Source: Streptomyces coelicoflavus (GTDB lineage Bacteria > Actinomycetota > Actinomycetes > Streptomycetales > Streptomycetaceae). Taken from it: a stretch of 64,000 nucleotides of DNA. Numbering within the stretch: position 1 is the stretch's first letter; each line of letters opens with the position of its first letter. This document shows positions 16,266 through 25,232 of the stretch, piece by piece. Position numbers and translations under genes: made by a program. The DNA lies in NCBI RefSeq assembly GCF_003112555.1, contig NZ_BEWB01000018.1, positions 1-64,000 on the forward strand. Reading direction: 5' to 3'. Below the pieces are notes generated by a model that made no database searches, was not told the DNA's origin, and saw nothing but the letters and a program-made list of their open reading frames with translations.

Positions 16266-16937
16266 CTACGCCCGGGACCGGTGGGCCACGTACGCGAGTG
16301 TCCCTAGAAGCAGCCGGGCCGCCGGCGGCCTCGTGGCCGAGTCGAGGGCCGGGGGCCGCAGCCAGCGCACCGGACCCCGGCCGCCGCGGTCGGAGGGCGG
16401 GGCCGTGATGTACGTGCCCCGGCCGAGGCCGCGCAGGTCGAGGGCGGACGGGTCGTCCCAGCCCGTGCGGTACAGCAGCCGGGGCAGCTCGGCGGCGGCG
16501 CCCGGCGCCACGAAGAACTGGGCGCGGCCCTGCGGCGTCGCCGCGACCGGACCGAGCGGGAGGCCCATGCGCTCGAGCCGGGCCAGCGCCCGCAGGCCGG
16601 CGGGCTCGGCCACCTCGATCACGTCGAAGGTCCGCCCCACCGCCAGCATCACCGCGGCGCCCGGAAACCGTCCCCACGCCTCGCTCGCCTCGGCGAGCCG
16701 CGCCCCGGCCGGAACCTCCGGCGCGAAGTCCAGGGGGTGCGCGCCAGGCGCCGGACAGTCGGGCAGGCCGCACGAGCAGGCGCCCGCGGCGGTCCGGGCG
16801 CCGGGGACCACGTCCCAGCCCCACAACCCGGTGAACTCGGCCACGACGGTGCACTCCGAGGCGCGGCCGCGGCGGCGCGCGCCGGACCTGATCTCGCGCA
16901 TGCCCCGACTGCTGCCGATGCCGATCGTGAAGCCCAT
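16266..16937 (-). CDS. Degenerate bifunctional DNA primase/polymerase (prim-pol N-domain) protein
   Basis: A 223-residue protein resembling the N-terminal archaeo-eukaryotic prim-pol domain found in plasmid and phage primases. The CSCGLPDCPAPGAHP cluster (Cys54, Cys56, Cys61, His67) and the following layout match the family. The usual acidic catalytic motif (D-x-D in a VDVLDVD-like strand) here reads FDVIEVA at residues 104-110, so polymerase activity is doubtful. It is a stand-alone gene between ftsY and nsdA, the usual Streptomyces place, and probably has a structural or regulatory DNA role. I start at ATG 16937, which has GGAGG four bases upstream, not at the longer frame opening at 17006. 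Confidence 0.7.
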   Translation of the reverse strand: MGFTIGIGSSRGMREIRSGARRRGRASECTVVAEFTGLWGWDVVPGARTAAGACSCGLPDCPAPGAHPLDFAPEVPAGARLAEASEAWGRFPGAAVMLAVGRTFDVIEVAEPAGLRALARLERMGLPLGPVAATPQGRAQFFVAPGAAAELPRLLYRTGWDDPSALDLRGLGRGTYITAPPSDRGGRGPVRWLRPPALDSATRPPAARLLLGTLAYVAHRSRA

Positions 16938-17382
16938 GCCCCCTCCAACGGGTCCGACGCAGCGGCGGTTACGCAGCGGACGTGAAACGTGACTCTCTGC
17001 TTCCAACTCCCCAGTCCGGAGCGGTTCAGGCAGCGTCCGGAAGCGCTCCGGGTGGTGCGTCCGGACACGCGCGCCCCGGTGTGCACCGTTGCACCTGCTT
17101 CTGGCTGGCCTATGTCAAGTGAATCGCGTCCCGGCCACCGTGAGTTCATTCGAAGGGGTGGCGAATGGTGGCGATTCCGCAATCGCCATGGCTGAACGAG
17201 TGATCGCGGGACTACTTTGTGTGCATGGAGCCTTGGGGCACATGCACTTGTGGGTATGCCGGAGGCAACCCGGTCCTCCGTTCGAAGGGTGTCAACCACC
17301 GGACGGGGGGCCGCAACCACCGGCATTCTGATAGGGCTTGGCGCACTCGGCGACAGGTGGCATCAGGGATGGGGGCGTTCCA
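16938..17382. other. 445-bp divergent intergenic region upstream of nsdA
   Basis: This is a long region between the prim-pol-like gene and nsdA, less GC-rich than the coding DNA. GTGCATG (17220-17226) and CATGCAC (17241-17247) form a 7-bp inverted repeat, and TGCACC words recur near 17080. Promoters for both genes must lie here but no strong -35/-10 pair could be picked. No gene is supported. Confidence 0.5.
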
Positions 17383-18882
17383 GTGAGTGGCAACGGCGGA
17401 AGCGGTACGAGCGCGGGAAGCGCGTCGCACGCTGACAAGCGCCCGAACGAGCTGCTCACCTCCTGGTTCGCCCGCAGCGGGTGGTCCAAGGGCGAGCTGG
17501 CCCGCCAGGTCAACCGCCGGGCCCGCCAGCTGGGCGCCAACCACATCTCCACCGACACCTCACGCGTGCGCCGCTGGCTCGACGGGGAGAACCCGCGCGA
17601 GCCGATCCCGCGGATCCTGTCCGAGCTGTTCTCCGAGCGTTTCGGCGTCGTCGTCTCCGTCGAGGACCTGGGCCTGCGTTCCACCCGGCCCACGCCCTCC
17701 GCGACCGGCGTCGACCTCCCCTGGACGGGCCCGCAGACCGTGGCCCTGCTCAGCGAGTTCTCGCGCAGCGACCTGATGCTGGCGCGGCGCGGCTTCCTCG
17801 GGAGCTCGCTGGCCCTCTCCGCGGGCCCGTCCCTCATCGAACCCATGCAGCGCTGGCTCGTCCCCACGCCCTCCGCCGGCCCGTCGGCGGCACAGGGGCC
17901 CGCGGCGCCCGCCTCCCGCGCGCGGGGTCGCCTGTCCAGGCCGGAGCTCGACCTGCTGGAGTCCACCGCCGTGATGTTCCGCCGCTGGGACGCCCAGTGC
18001 GGTGGCGGGCTGCGCCGCAAGGCCGTGGTCGGCCAGCTGCACGAGGTCACCGACCTGCTCCAGGAACCCCAGACGGAGACCACCCGGGCCAAGCTCTTCA
18101 AGGTCGCCGCCGAGCTGGCCGAGCTGGCCGGCTGGATGTCGTACGACGTGGGGCTCCAGCCCACTGCCCAGAAGTACTTCGTGCTCGCCCTGCACGCCGC
18201 CAAGGAGGCCGGGGACCGGCCGCTCGGCTCGTACATCCTCTCCAGCATGAGCCGCCAGATGATCCACCTCGGCCGGCCCGACGACGCCCTGGAGCTGATC
18301 CACCTCGCGCAGTACGGCAGCCGGGACTGCGCCAGCCCCCGCACCCAGTCGATGCTGTACGCGATGGAGGCCCGCGCCTACGCCAACATGGGGCAGCCCG
18401 GCCGCACCAAGCGCGCGGTGCGCATGGCGGAGGACATCTTCGCCGAGGCCGACGAGTGGGACGAGCCGGACCCCGACTGGATCCGCTTCTTCTCCGAGGC
18501 CGAGCTGTACGGCGAGAACAGCCACTCCTTCCGCGACCTCGCCTACGTGGCCGGCCGCAGCCCCGCCTACGCCTCCCTCGCCGACCCCCTGATGCGCCGG
18601 GCCGTGGAGCTGTTCGCCAAGGACGAGGAACACCAGCGCTCCTACGCGCTCAACCTGATCGGCATGGCCACCGTGCACCTGCTGCGCCGCGAACCCGCGG
18701 AGAGCACCGTCCTGGCCATGGAGGCCATGGGCATCGCCAAGAAGGTCCGCTCCGAACGCGTCAACACCCGCATCCGCAAGACCGTCGACACGGCCGTACG
18801 CGATTTCGGCGACCTCGGTGAGGTCGTCGACCTCACCGAACGGCTCGCCGTCGAGCTGCCGGAGACCGCCGAAGCGGTCTGA
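17383..18882 (+). CDS. nsdA: NsdA, negative regulator of sporulation and antibiotic production
   Basis: A 499-residue soluble protein corresponding by sequence and place (between ftsY and amtB) to NsdA, whose disruption in S. coelicolor increases antibiotic output and sporulation. An N-terminal segment of about residues 20-80 (LLTSWFARSGWSKGELARQ ... VRRWLDGENPREPIP) resembles a DNA-binding helix-turn-helix. The remainder is helical with TPR-like repeats, suited to protein or peptide contacts. GTG 17383 has GGGGGC seven bases upstream and gives the accepted N-terminus; the frame continues upstream to 17338 without support. It is transcribed alone. Confidence 0.88.
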   Translation: MSGNGGSGTSAGSASHADKRPNELLTSWFARSGWSKGELARQVNRRARQLGANHISTDTSRVRRWLDGENPREPIPRILSELFSERFGVVVSVEDLGLRSTRPTPSATGVDLPWTGPQTVALLSEFSRSDLMLARRGFLGSSLALSAGPSLIEPMQRWLVPTPSAGPSAAQGPAAPASRARGRLSRPELDLLESTAVMFRRWDAQCGGGLRRKAVVGQLHEVTDLLQEPQTETTRAKLFKVAAELAELAGWMSYDVGLQPTAQKYFVLALHAAKEAGDRPLGSYILSSMSRQMIHLGRPDDALELIHLAQYGSRDCASPRTQSMLYAMEARAYANMGQPGRTKRAVRMAEDIFAEADEWDEPDPDWIRFFSEAELYGENSHSFRDLAYVAGRSPAYASLADPLMRRAVELFAKDEEHQRSYALNLIGMATVHLLRREPAESTVLAMEAMGIAKKVRSERVNTRIRKTVDTAVRDFGDLGEVVDLTERLAVELPETAEAV

Positions 18883-19189
18883 ACCCCCACCAGCCCCGGC
18901 CGCGGCCGGCCCTCCCGAACTGCCCGACTCGGCTCCCCCATGCCAGGTCATTCGGAGGCCGCCGCGGCCGGTCTGCGTCCCGGACCGGACGGCTCGGTCC
19001 CGACGACGACCACCCCGGCCGTTCACCCACGCGTAACACGCACCGCGCCTTCGTCACGGCGGCGAAACAACGAGGGGCTTCCACCGAAACCGCGCTGCGC
19101 CAATCTCATGGCGCATAACCGGCCCACCCCTCACCCCGCCCGCCCAGGCTTCGCCCGCATGGGGCCGTACCAACGACGAGGAGACGCCG
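18883..19189. other. 307-bp intergenic region carrying the amtB promoter and GlnR sites
   Basis: Apart from GlnR-type boxes at 19033-19068 and the GAGGAG before amtB, the stretch is GC-rich with no gene. A perfect GGCCGCGGCC palindrome at about 18898-18907, just after nsdA, may be part of its terminator. Confidence 0.5.
19033..19068 (+). promoter_or_regulatory. GlnR operator of the amtB-glnK-glnD operon
   Basis: GTCAC (19053-19057), six bases, then GAAAC (19064-19068) fits the GlnR a/b half-site rule. GTAAC (19033-19037) gives a further a-site one to two helical turns upstream. In S. coelicolor GlnR activates amtB under nitrogen limitation through sites of this kind. Confidence 0.75.
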
Positions 19190-20536
19190 ATGGCTCCAGC
19201 CGTCACGCTCGCCGCAGAGACGGAGCTCTCTGCCGCCAACACGGGCTTCATGCTCATCTGCTCCGCCCTGGTGATGCTCATGACGCCGGCCCTGGCCTTC
19301 TTCTACGGAGGCATGGTCCGCGTCAAGAGCACCCTGAACATGCTGATGATGAGCTTCATCAGCCTCGGCATCGTCACCGTCCTGTGGGTGCTCTACGGCT
19401 TCTCCATGGCGTTCGGCACCGACTCCGGCAGCGTCGTCGGCTGGAACTCCGACTGGGTGGGCCTGAGCAACATCGGCCTGACCGAGCTGTGGGACGGCTA
19501 CACCGTCCCCGTCTTCGTCTTCCTGGTCTTCCAGCTGATGTTCGCCGTCCTCACCCCTGCCCTGATCAGCGGCGCCCTCGCGGACCGCGTGAAGTTCACG
19601 GCCTGGGCGCTGTTCATTGCCTTGTGGGCCACGATCGTCTACTTCCCCGTCGCCCACTGGGTGTGGGGCGCCGGCGGCTGGGCCTTCGAGCTGGGTGTGA
19701 TCGACTTCGCGGGCGGCACGGCCGTGCACATCAACGCCGGTGCCGCCGCGCTCGGCGTGATCCTCGTCATCGGCAAGCGGGTCGGCTTCAAGAAGGACCC
19801 GATGCGCCCGCACAACCTCCCGCTGGTCATGCTCGGCGCCGGACTGCTCTGGTTCGGCTGGTTCGGCTTCAACGCCGGTTCCTGGCTCGGCAACGACGAC
19901 GGCGTCGGCGCGCTGATGTTCGTCAACACCCAGGTCGCCACCGGCGCCGCGATCCTCGGCTGGCTCGCCTACGAGAAGATCCGGCACGGCGCCTTCACCA
20001 CCCTGGGCGCGGCCTCCGGCGCCGTCTCCGGCCTGGTCGCCATCACCCCGGCCGGCGGCGCCGTCTCCCCGCTCGGCGCGATCGCGGTCGGCCTCATCGC
20101 CGGCGTCGTGTGCGCCATGGCCGTCGGCCTCAAGTACAGGTTCGGCTACGACGACTCCCTCGACGTGGTCGGCGTCCACCTCGTCGGCGGCATCCTCGGC
20201 TCGCTGCTCGTCGGCCTCTTCGCCAGCGGCAAGGGCCAGTCCGACGTCGAGGGCCTCTTCTACGGCGGCGGCCTCGACCAGTTCTGGAAGCAGTGCGCGG
20301 GCGTCTTCGGCGTCCTCGCCTACTCCCTGGTCGTCTCCGCGGTCCTCGCCCTCCTGCTGGACAAGACGATCGGCATGCGGGTGTCGGAGGACGTCGAGGT
20401 GGCCGGCATCGACCAGGCCGAGCACGCCGAGACCGCATACGACTTCAGCGGCGCCGGCGGCGGTGCCGCCCGGACGACCGCCACGCCGGCCGCCTCCGCG
20501 GCCGCGTCGGCCCCGAGCAGGAAGGTGGACGCATGA
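19190..20536 (+). CDS. amtB: Ammonium transporter AmtB
   Basis: A 448-residue ammonium channel with about 11 membrane helices. Family marks are FFYGGMVR, the Phe gate and pore segments, FAGGTAVHINAGAAALG carrying the first pore histidine, LLWFGWFGFNAGS and DVVGVHLVGGILG carrying the second. A hydrophilic tail of about 40 residues follows. It conducts ammonium/ammonia and is closed by GlnK binding. GAGGAG precedes the ATG. The last codon overlaps the glnK start (ATGA), so transporter and its inhibitor are co-translated. Expression is expected to follow GlnR and nitrogen supply. Confidence 0.96.
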   Translation: MAPAVTLAAETELSAANTGFMLICSALVMLMTPALAFFYGGMVRVKSTLNMLMMSFISLGIVTVLWVLYGFSMAFGTDSGSVVGWNSDWVGLSNIGLTELWDGYTVPVFVFLVFQLMFAVLTPALISGALADRVKFTAWALFIALWATIVYFPVAHWVWGAGGWAFELGVIDFAGGTAVHINAGAAALGVILVIGKRVGFKKDPMRPHNLPLVMLGAGLLWFGWFGFNAGSWLGNDDGVGALMFVNTQVATGAAILGWLAYEKIRHGAFTTLGAASGAVSGLVAITPAGGAVSPLGAIAVGLIAGVVCAMAVGLKYRFGYDDSLDVVGVHLVGGILGSLLVGLFASGKGQSDVEGLFYGGGLDQFWKQCAGVFGVLAYSLVVSAVLALLLDKTIGMRVSEDVEVAGIDQAEHAETAYDFSGAGGGAARTTATPAASAAASAPSRKVDA

Positions 20537-20871
20537 AGCTCATCACCGCCGTCGTCAAGCCGCACCGGCTGGACGAGATCAAGGAGGCCCTCCAGGCCTT
20601 CGGGGTCCACGGCCTGACCGTCACCGAGGCCAGCGGCTACGGCCGCCAGCGCGGACACACCGAGGTCTACCGGGGTGCCGAGTACACCGTCGACCTGGTG
20701 CCCAAGATCCGCATCGAGGTCCTGGCCGAGGACGACGACGCCGAGCAGCTGATCGACGTCGTGGTCAAGGCGGCCCGCACCGGCAAGATCGGCGACGGCA
20801 AGGTCTGGGCGGTCCCGGTCGACACGGCCGTACGGGTCAGGACCGGCGAGCGCGGACCCGACGCGCTCTGA
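20533..20871 (+). CDS. glnK: PII nitrogen signalling protein GlnK
   Basis: A 112-residue PII protein that forms trimers sensing 2-oxoglutarate and ATP/ADP and plugs AmtB. The T-loop GHTEVYRGAEYTVDLVPK contains Tyr51, the residue modified in Streptomyces by adenylylation. The C-terminal signature GKIGDGKVWAVPV is intact. The ATG overlaps the amtB stop, and the modifying enzyme gene glnD follows after 30 bp, giving the standard actinobacterial nitrogen operon. Confidence 0.97.
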   Translation: MKLITAVVKPHRLDEIKEALQAFGVHGLTVTEASGYGRQRGHTEVYRGAEYTVDLVPKIRIEVLAEDDDAEQLIDVVVKAARTGKIGDGKVWAVPVDTAVRVRTGERGPDAL

Positions 20872-20901
20872 CACGACGGACGGACGAACGGGAGTCGCCG
20901 G

Positions 20902-23373
20902 GTGACCAGTACGGACGTGACGGAAGAAGCAGAGGGCTCGGGACCCGGCGGCTACGCGGCGGCCAGGCTGCGCCTCCTCACCGAGGGGGCGCGGTCCGGG
21001 CCGCCGCGCCGCAGGGCGCTGGCCGGGCTGACCGACGACTGGCTGGCGGGCCTCTTCGACGCGGGCACCGGGGGACAGGCGGGCGTCTCGCTCGTCGCGG
21101 TCGGCGGCTACGGGCGCGGCGAGTTGTCCCCGCGCAGCGACCTGGACCTGCTCCTCCTGCACGACGGCCGGGACGACAAGGCCGTCGCCGCCCTCGCCGA
21201 CCGCCTCTGGTACCCGGTCTGGGACCTCGGCCTCGACCTCGACCACTCCGTCCGCACCCCGCAGCAGGCCCGCAAGACCGCCGGCGAGGATCTGAAAGTC
21301 CACCTCGGTCTCCTGGACGCCCGCCACCTCGCCGGAGACCTCGGCCTGACCGCCTCCCTGCGTACCGCCGTCCTCGCCGACTGGCGCAACCAGGCCCCCA
21401 AGCGCCTCCCCGAACTCCGCGACCTGTGCGCCGAGCGCGCCGAACGCCAGGGCGAGCTGCGGTTCCTGCTGGAACCCGACCTCAAGGAGGCCCGGGGCGG
21501 CCTGCGCGACGCCACCGCCCTGCGTGCCGTCGCCGCCTCCTGGCTCGCCGACGCCCCGCGCGAGGGGCTCGCCGACGCCCGGCGCCGGCTGCTCGACGTA
21601 CGCGACGCCCTCCACCTGGCGACGGGCCGCGCGACCGACCGGCTGGCCTTGCAGGAACAGGACCAGGTGGCGGCCGAGCTGGGCCTGCTGGACGCCGACG
21701 CCCTGCTGCGGCAGGTGTACGAGGCGGCCCGCGTCATCTCCTACGCGGGCGACGTCACCTGGCGCGAAGTGGGGCGCGTCCTGCGCGCGCGTTCCGTACG
21801 CCCGCGGCTGCGCGCCATGATGAGCGGGCGGAACGGTGGAAAACCGGCCGCCGAGCGCTCCCCGCTCGCCGAGGGCGTGGTGGAGCAGGACGGCGAGGTG
21901 GTGCTCGCCCGCACCGCGCGCCCCGAACGCGATCCCGTACTGCCGCTGCGCGCCGCGGCCGCCGCCGCGCAGGCCGGACTCCCGCTCTCCCTGCACGCCG
22001 TACGGCGCCTGGCGGCAACCGCGCGCCCCCTGCCCACGCCCTGGCCCGCCGAGGCGCGCGAGCAACTGGTGACCCTGCTCGGCTCGGGCCGGCCCACGGT
22101 GCAGGTCTGGGAGGCACTGGAGGCCGAGGGCCTGGTCACCCGGCTGCTGCCCGACTGGGAGCGGGTCCGCTGCCGCCCGCAGCGCAACGCCGTGCACCTG
22201 TGGACCGTCGACCGGCACCTGATCGAGACCGCCGTCCGCGCCGCCGGGTTCGCCCGCCGGGTGCACCGCCCCGACCTGCTGCTGGTCGCCGCGCTGCTGC
22301 ACGACATCGGCAAGGGCTGGCCCGGCGACCACTCCGTGGCCGGGGAGACCATCGCCCGGGACGTCGCCGCCCGCATCGGCTTCGACGGCGCGGACGCGGC
22401 CGTCCTCGCCACTCTCGTACGCCATCACCTCCTGCTCGTGGAGACCGCCACCCGGCGCGACCTGGACGACCCGGCCACCGTGCGCGCGGTCGCGGAGGCG
22501 GTGGGTACGGAGCGCACGCTGGAGCTGCTGCACGCCCTGACCGAGGCGGACGCGCTGGCCACCGGGCCGGCCGCCTGGTCGTCCTGGCGCGGCTCCCTCG
22601 TCGCCGACTTGGTGAAGCGGGTCGCCGCGGTGCTGGCCGGGGAGCCACCGGCCGAGGCCGAGGCCGCCGCGCCCACCGCCGAGCAGGAGCGGCTCGCGGT
22701 CGAGGCCTTCCGCACGGGCGGCCCGGTCCTGGCGCTGCGGGCGCGGACCGAGCCGCTGGCCGGTTCCGCGGAGCCCGGTGCGGGCGCGGACGCCGGTCCC
22801 GATCCGCTCGGCGTCGAGCTGCTGATCGCCGTGCCCGACCAGGCCGGGGTGCTCCCCGCCGTGGCCGGGGTGCTGGCCCTGCACCGGCTGACCGTCCGCA
22901 CCGCCGAACTGCGGTCCCTTCCGCTGCCGGACGGCGTCGACGGTTCCGTCCTGCTCCTCGACTGGCGGGTCGCCGCCCAGTACGGTTCCCTGCCCCAGGC
23001 CGCCCGGCTCCGTGCCGACCTGGTCAGGGCCCTGGACGGCACCCTGGACACCGCAGGTCGCCTCGCCGAACGGGACGCCGCCCACCCCCGGCGCCGGGGC
23101 GTGGAGCCGCCCCCGCCCCGCGTGACCGTCGCCCCGGCCGCGTCCCGGCTGGCCACGGTGATCGAGGTCCGGGCGCAGGACGCACCGGGGCTGCTGTTCC
23201 GGCTCGGGCGGGCCCTGGAGGCGGCGGGGGTGCGGGTGCGGAGCGCGCACGTGTCGACGCTGGGGGCGAACGCGGTGGACGCGTTCTACGTGACGCGGGG
23301 CGACGGGGTGCCGTTGCCGGGGGAGGAGGCGGCGTCGGTGGCCCGGGAGCTGGAGGATTCGCTGCGGGCGTGA
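20902..23373 (+). CDS. glnD: GlnD, PII nucleotidylyltransferase/removing enzyme
   Basis: An 823-residue sensor enzyme that modifies and demodifies GlnK at Tyr51; the Streptomyces enzyme acts as an adenylyltransferase. The nucleotidyltransferase motif GGYGRGELSPRSDLDLL has acidic residues Asp80 and Asp82. A central HD domain (LLHDIGKGWPGDHS, His467-Asp468) should remove the group. Two C-terminal ACT domains start at about residues 637 and 752 and sense effectors such as glutamine. GTG 20902 follows GGGAG by seven bases. It closes the amtB operon; a hairpin separates it from ffh. Confidence 0.95.
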   Translation: MTSTDVTEEAEGSGPGGYAAARLRLLTEGARSGPPRRRALAGLTDDWLAGLFDAGTGGQAGVSLVAVGGYGRGELSPRSDLDLLLLHDGRDDKAVAALADRLWYPVWDLGLDLDHSVRTPQQARKTAGEDLKVHLGLLDARHLAGDLGLTASLRTAVLADWRNQAPKRLPELRDLCAERAERQGELRFLLEPDLKEARGGLRDATALRAVAASWLADAPREGLADARRRLLDVRDALHLATGRATDRLALQEQDQVAAELGLLDADALLRQVYEAARVISYAGDVTWREVGRVLRARSVRPRLRAMMSGRNGGKPAAERSPLAEGVVEQDGEVVLARTARPERDPVLPLRAAAAAAQAGLPLSLHAVRRLAATARPLPTPWPAEAREQLVTLLGSGRPTVQVWEALEAEGLVTRLLPDWERVRCRPQRNAVHLWTVDRHLIETAVRAAGFARRVHRPDLLLVAALLHDIGKGWPGDHSVAGETIARDVAARIGFDGADAAVLATLVRHHLLLVETATRRDLDDPATVRAVAEAVGTERTLELLHALTEADALATGPAAWSSWRGSLVADLVKRVAAVLAGEPPAEAEAAAPTAEQERLAVEAFRTGGPVLALRARTEPLAGSAEPGAGADAGPDPLGVELLIAVPDQAGVLPAVAGVLALHRLTVRTAELRSLPLPDGVDGSVLLLDWRVAAQYGSLPQAARLRADLVRALDGTLDTAGRLAERDAAHPRRRGVEPPPPRVTVAPAASRLATVIEVRAQDAPGLLFRLGRALEAAGVRVRSAHVSTLGANAVDAFYVTRGDGVPLPGEEAASVARELEDSLRA

Positions 23374-23421
23374 CCGTACGGTGCGGCCCTCGCGCACGCG
23401 GGGCTTCCGGTCCCTGTCCGT

Positions 23422-23451
23422 TCCCTGCCCGCCCTCCGCAGCGGGCAGGGA
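23422..23451 (+). terminator. Terminator between glnD and ffh
   Basis: TCCCTGCCCGC (23422-23432) pairs with GCGGGCAGGGA (23441-23451) over an 8-base loop, 49 bp after the glnD stop. Confidence 0.82.
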
Positions 23452-23522
23452 CGATTTGCTTGCCGGGACGGATACCCTGGAGGGCGACCCACACCAACGC
23501 CGACGCGAGGACCTACGCCGCC

Positions 23523-25073
23523 GTGTTCGATACTCTCTCCGACCGCCTGTCAGCCACCTTCAAATCCCTCCGGGGCAAAGGACGGCTGACCGAGGCGGAC
23601 ATCGACGCCACGGCCCGCGAGATCCGCATCGCGCTGCTCGAGGCCGACGTGGCGCTCCCCGTCGTGCGCGCCTTCATCAAGAAGGTCAAGGAGCGCTCCC
23701 TCGGTGCCGAGGTCTCCAAGGCGCTCAACCCCGCCCAGCAGGTCCTCAAGATCGTCAACGAGGAACTGGTCGGCATCCTCGGCGGCGAGACCCGCCGCCT
23801 GCGCTTCGCCAAGCAGCCGCCGACCGTGATCATGCTCGCCGGTCTCCAGGGTGCCGGTAAGACCACGCTCGCGGGCAAGCTGGGCCGCTGGCTCAAGGAG
23901 CAGGGCCACTCGCCGCTCCTGGTCGCCTGTGACCTCCAGCGCCCCAACGCCGTCAACCAGCTGAGCGTCGTCGCCGAGCGAGCCGGTGTCGCGGTCTACG
24001 CCCCCGAGCCGGGCAACGGCGTGGGCGACCCGGTCAAGGTCGCCAAGGACTCCATCGAGTTCGCCAAGGCCAAGGTCCACGACCTGGTCATCGTCGACAC
24101 CGCCGGCCGCCTGGGCATCGACCAGGAGCTGATGCAGCAGGCCGCGGACATCCGCGACGCGGTCAGCCCCGACGAGATCCTCTTCGTCGTCGACGCGATG
24201 ATCGGTCAGGACGCGGTCAACACCGCGGAGGCCTTCCGCGACGGCGTCGGCTTCGACGGCGTGGTGCTGTCCAAGCTGGACGGCGACGCCCGCGGTGGTG
24301 CGGCCCTGTCGATCGCCTCGGTGACCGGCAAGCCGATCATGTTCGCCTCGAACGGCGAGAAGCTCGAGGACTTCGACGCCTTCCACCCGGACCGGATGGC
24401 CTCCCGCATCCTCGACATGGGTGACCTGCTCACCCTGATCGAGCAGGCGGAGAAGACGTTCAGCCAGGAAGAGGCCGAGAAGATGGCCTCCAAGCTGGCG
24501 TCCAAGAAGGGCCAGGACTTCACCCTGGACGACTTCCTGGCCCAGATGGAGCAGGTCCGGAAGATGGGCAGCATCAGCAAGCTGCTCGGCATGCTGCCCG
24601 GCATGGGCCAGATGAAGGACCAGATCAACAACCTCGACGAGCGCGACGTCGACCGCACGGCCGCCATCATCAAGTCGATGACCCCGGCCGAGCGCCAGGA
24701 GCCGACGCTCATCAACGGCTCGCGCCGCGCCCGTATCGCCAAGGGCTCCGGCGTCGAGGTCAGCGCCGTCAAGTCACTCGTGGAGCGCTTCTTCGAGGCC
24801 CGCAAGATGATGTCCCGCATGGCCCAGGGGGGCGGCATGCCCGGGATGCCGGGGATGCCCGGCATGGGCGGCGGGCCCGGCCGGCAGAAGAAGCAGCAGA
24901 AGAAGGCCAAGGGCAAGCAGCGCTCCGGCAACCCGATGAAGCGCAAGCAGCAGGAGCAGGAGGAGGCCGCCCGCCGTGCCGCCGCCGCGCAGGGCGGGGG
25001 CGCCCTGGGGCTGCCGCAGCAGGGCGGTCAGGACTTCGAGCTGCCGGACGAGTTCAAGAAGTTCATGGGCTGA
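23523..25073 (+). CDS. ffh: Signal recognition particle GTPase Ffh
   Basis: A 516-residue protein that binds signal peptides on ribosomes together with 4.5S-type RNA and hands them to FtsY. The N domain opens with FDTLSDRLSATFKSL. G-domain motifs are GLQGAGKTT, DTAGRLGID and SKLDGDARGG. The methionine-rich M domain (about residues 300-450) contains GMLPGMGQM and MPGMPGMPGMGG runs, and a basic KKQQKKAKGKQ tail follows. GTG 23523 gives the conserved N-terminus; the nearest Shine-Dalgarno, GAGGACC, is ten bases away. The 4.5S RNA gene is not in this window as far as I can see. Confidence 0.95.
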   Translation: MFDTLSDRLSATFKSLRGKGRLTEADIDATAREIRIALLEADVALPVVRAFIKKVKERSLGAEVSKALNPAQQVLKIVNEELVGILGGETRRLRFAKQPPTVIMLAGLQGAGKTTLAGKLGRWLKEQGHSPLLVACDLQRPNAVNQLSVVAERAGVAVYAPEPGNGVGDPVKVAKDSIEFAKAKVHDLVIVDTAGRLGIDQELMQQAADIRDAVSPDEILFVVDAMIGQDAVNTAEAFRDGVGFDGVVLSKLDGDARGGAALSIASVTGKPIMFASNGEKLEDFDAFHPDRMASRILDMGDLLTLIEQAEKTFSQEEAEKMASKLASKKGQDFTLDDFLAQMEQVRKMGSISKLLGMLPGMGQMKDQINNLDERDVDRTAAIIKSMTPAERQEPTLINGSRRARIAKGSGVEVSAVKSLVERFFEARKMMSRMAQGGGMPGMPGMPGMGGGPGRQKKQQKKAKGKQRSGNPMKRKQQEQEEAARRAAAAQGGGALGLPQQGGQDFELPDEFKKFMG

Positions 25074-25091
25074 CGCCCGTCCCGTTCCCCC

Positions 25092-25130
25092 GAACGGTGG
25101 ATCAGGGCAGAGGTCTCTGATCCACCGTTC
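25092..25130 (+). terminator. ffh terminator, 14-bp stem
   Basis: GAACGGTGGATCAG (25092-25105) and CTGATCCACCGTTC (25117-25130) pair perfectly across 11 bases, 18 bp after ffh. The right arm also starts a tandem repeat series. Confidence 0.85.
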
Positions 25131-25172
25131 TCTGGTCCAGCGGTCTCTGATGCACCAGTCTCGGATCCAGCA
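25113..25172. repeat. Four imperfect ~15-bp tandem repeats after ffh
   Basis: Units near GTCTCTGATCCACC begin at about 25113, 25127, 25143 and 25158 with one to three differences each. They extend from the terminator arm toward the methyltransferase gene. They probably arose by slippage; no function is evident. Confidence 0.7.
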
Positions 25173-25232
25173 GGGGGAGCCGCGGGAGCCGTGTCCCGTC
25201 GCCGGTCGCGCGTATCCGGCCGGAAGGGCTCG

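Noticed and set aside
18940..20532. Long frame running into glnK
   Set aside because: It is the shifted frame of amtB; GlnK starts at ATG 20533 with the standard PII N-terminus.
20320..23397. 1025-codon minus-strand frame opposite glnD
   Set aside because: No family motifs and biased composition; glnD on the other strand has complete nucleotidyltransferase, HD and ACT domains.
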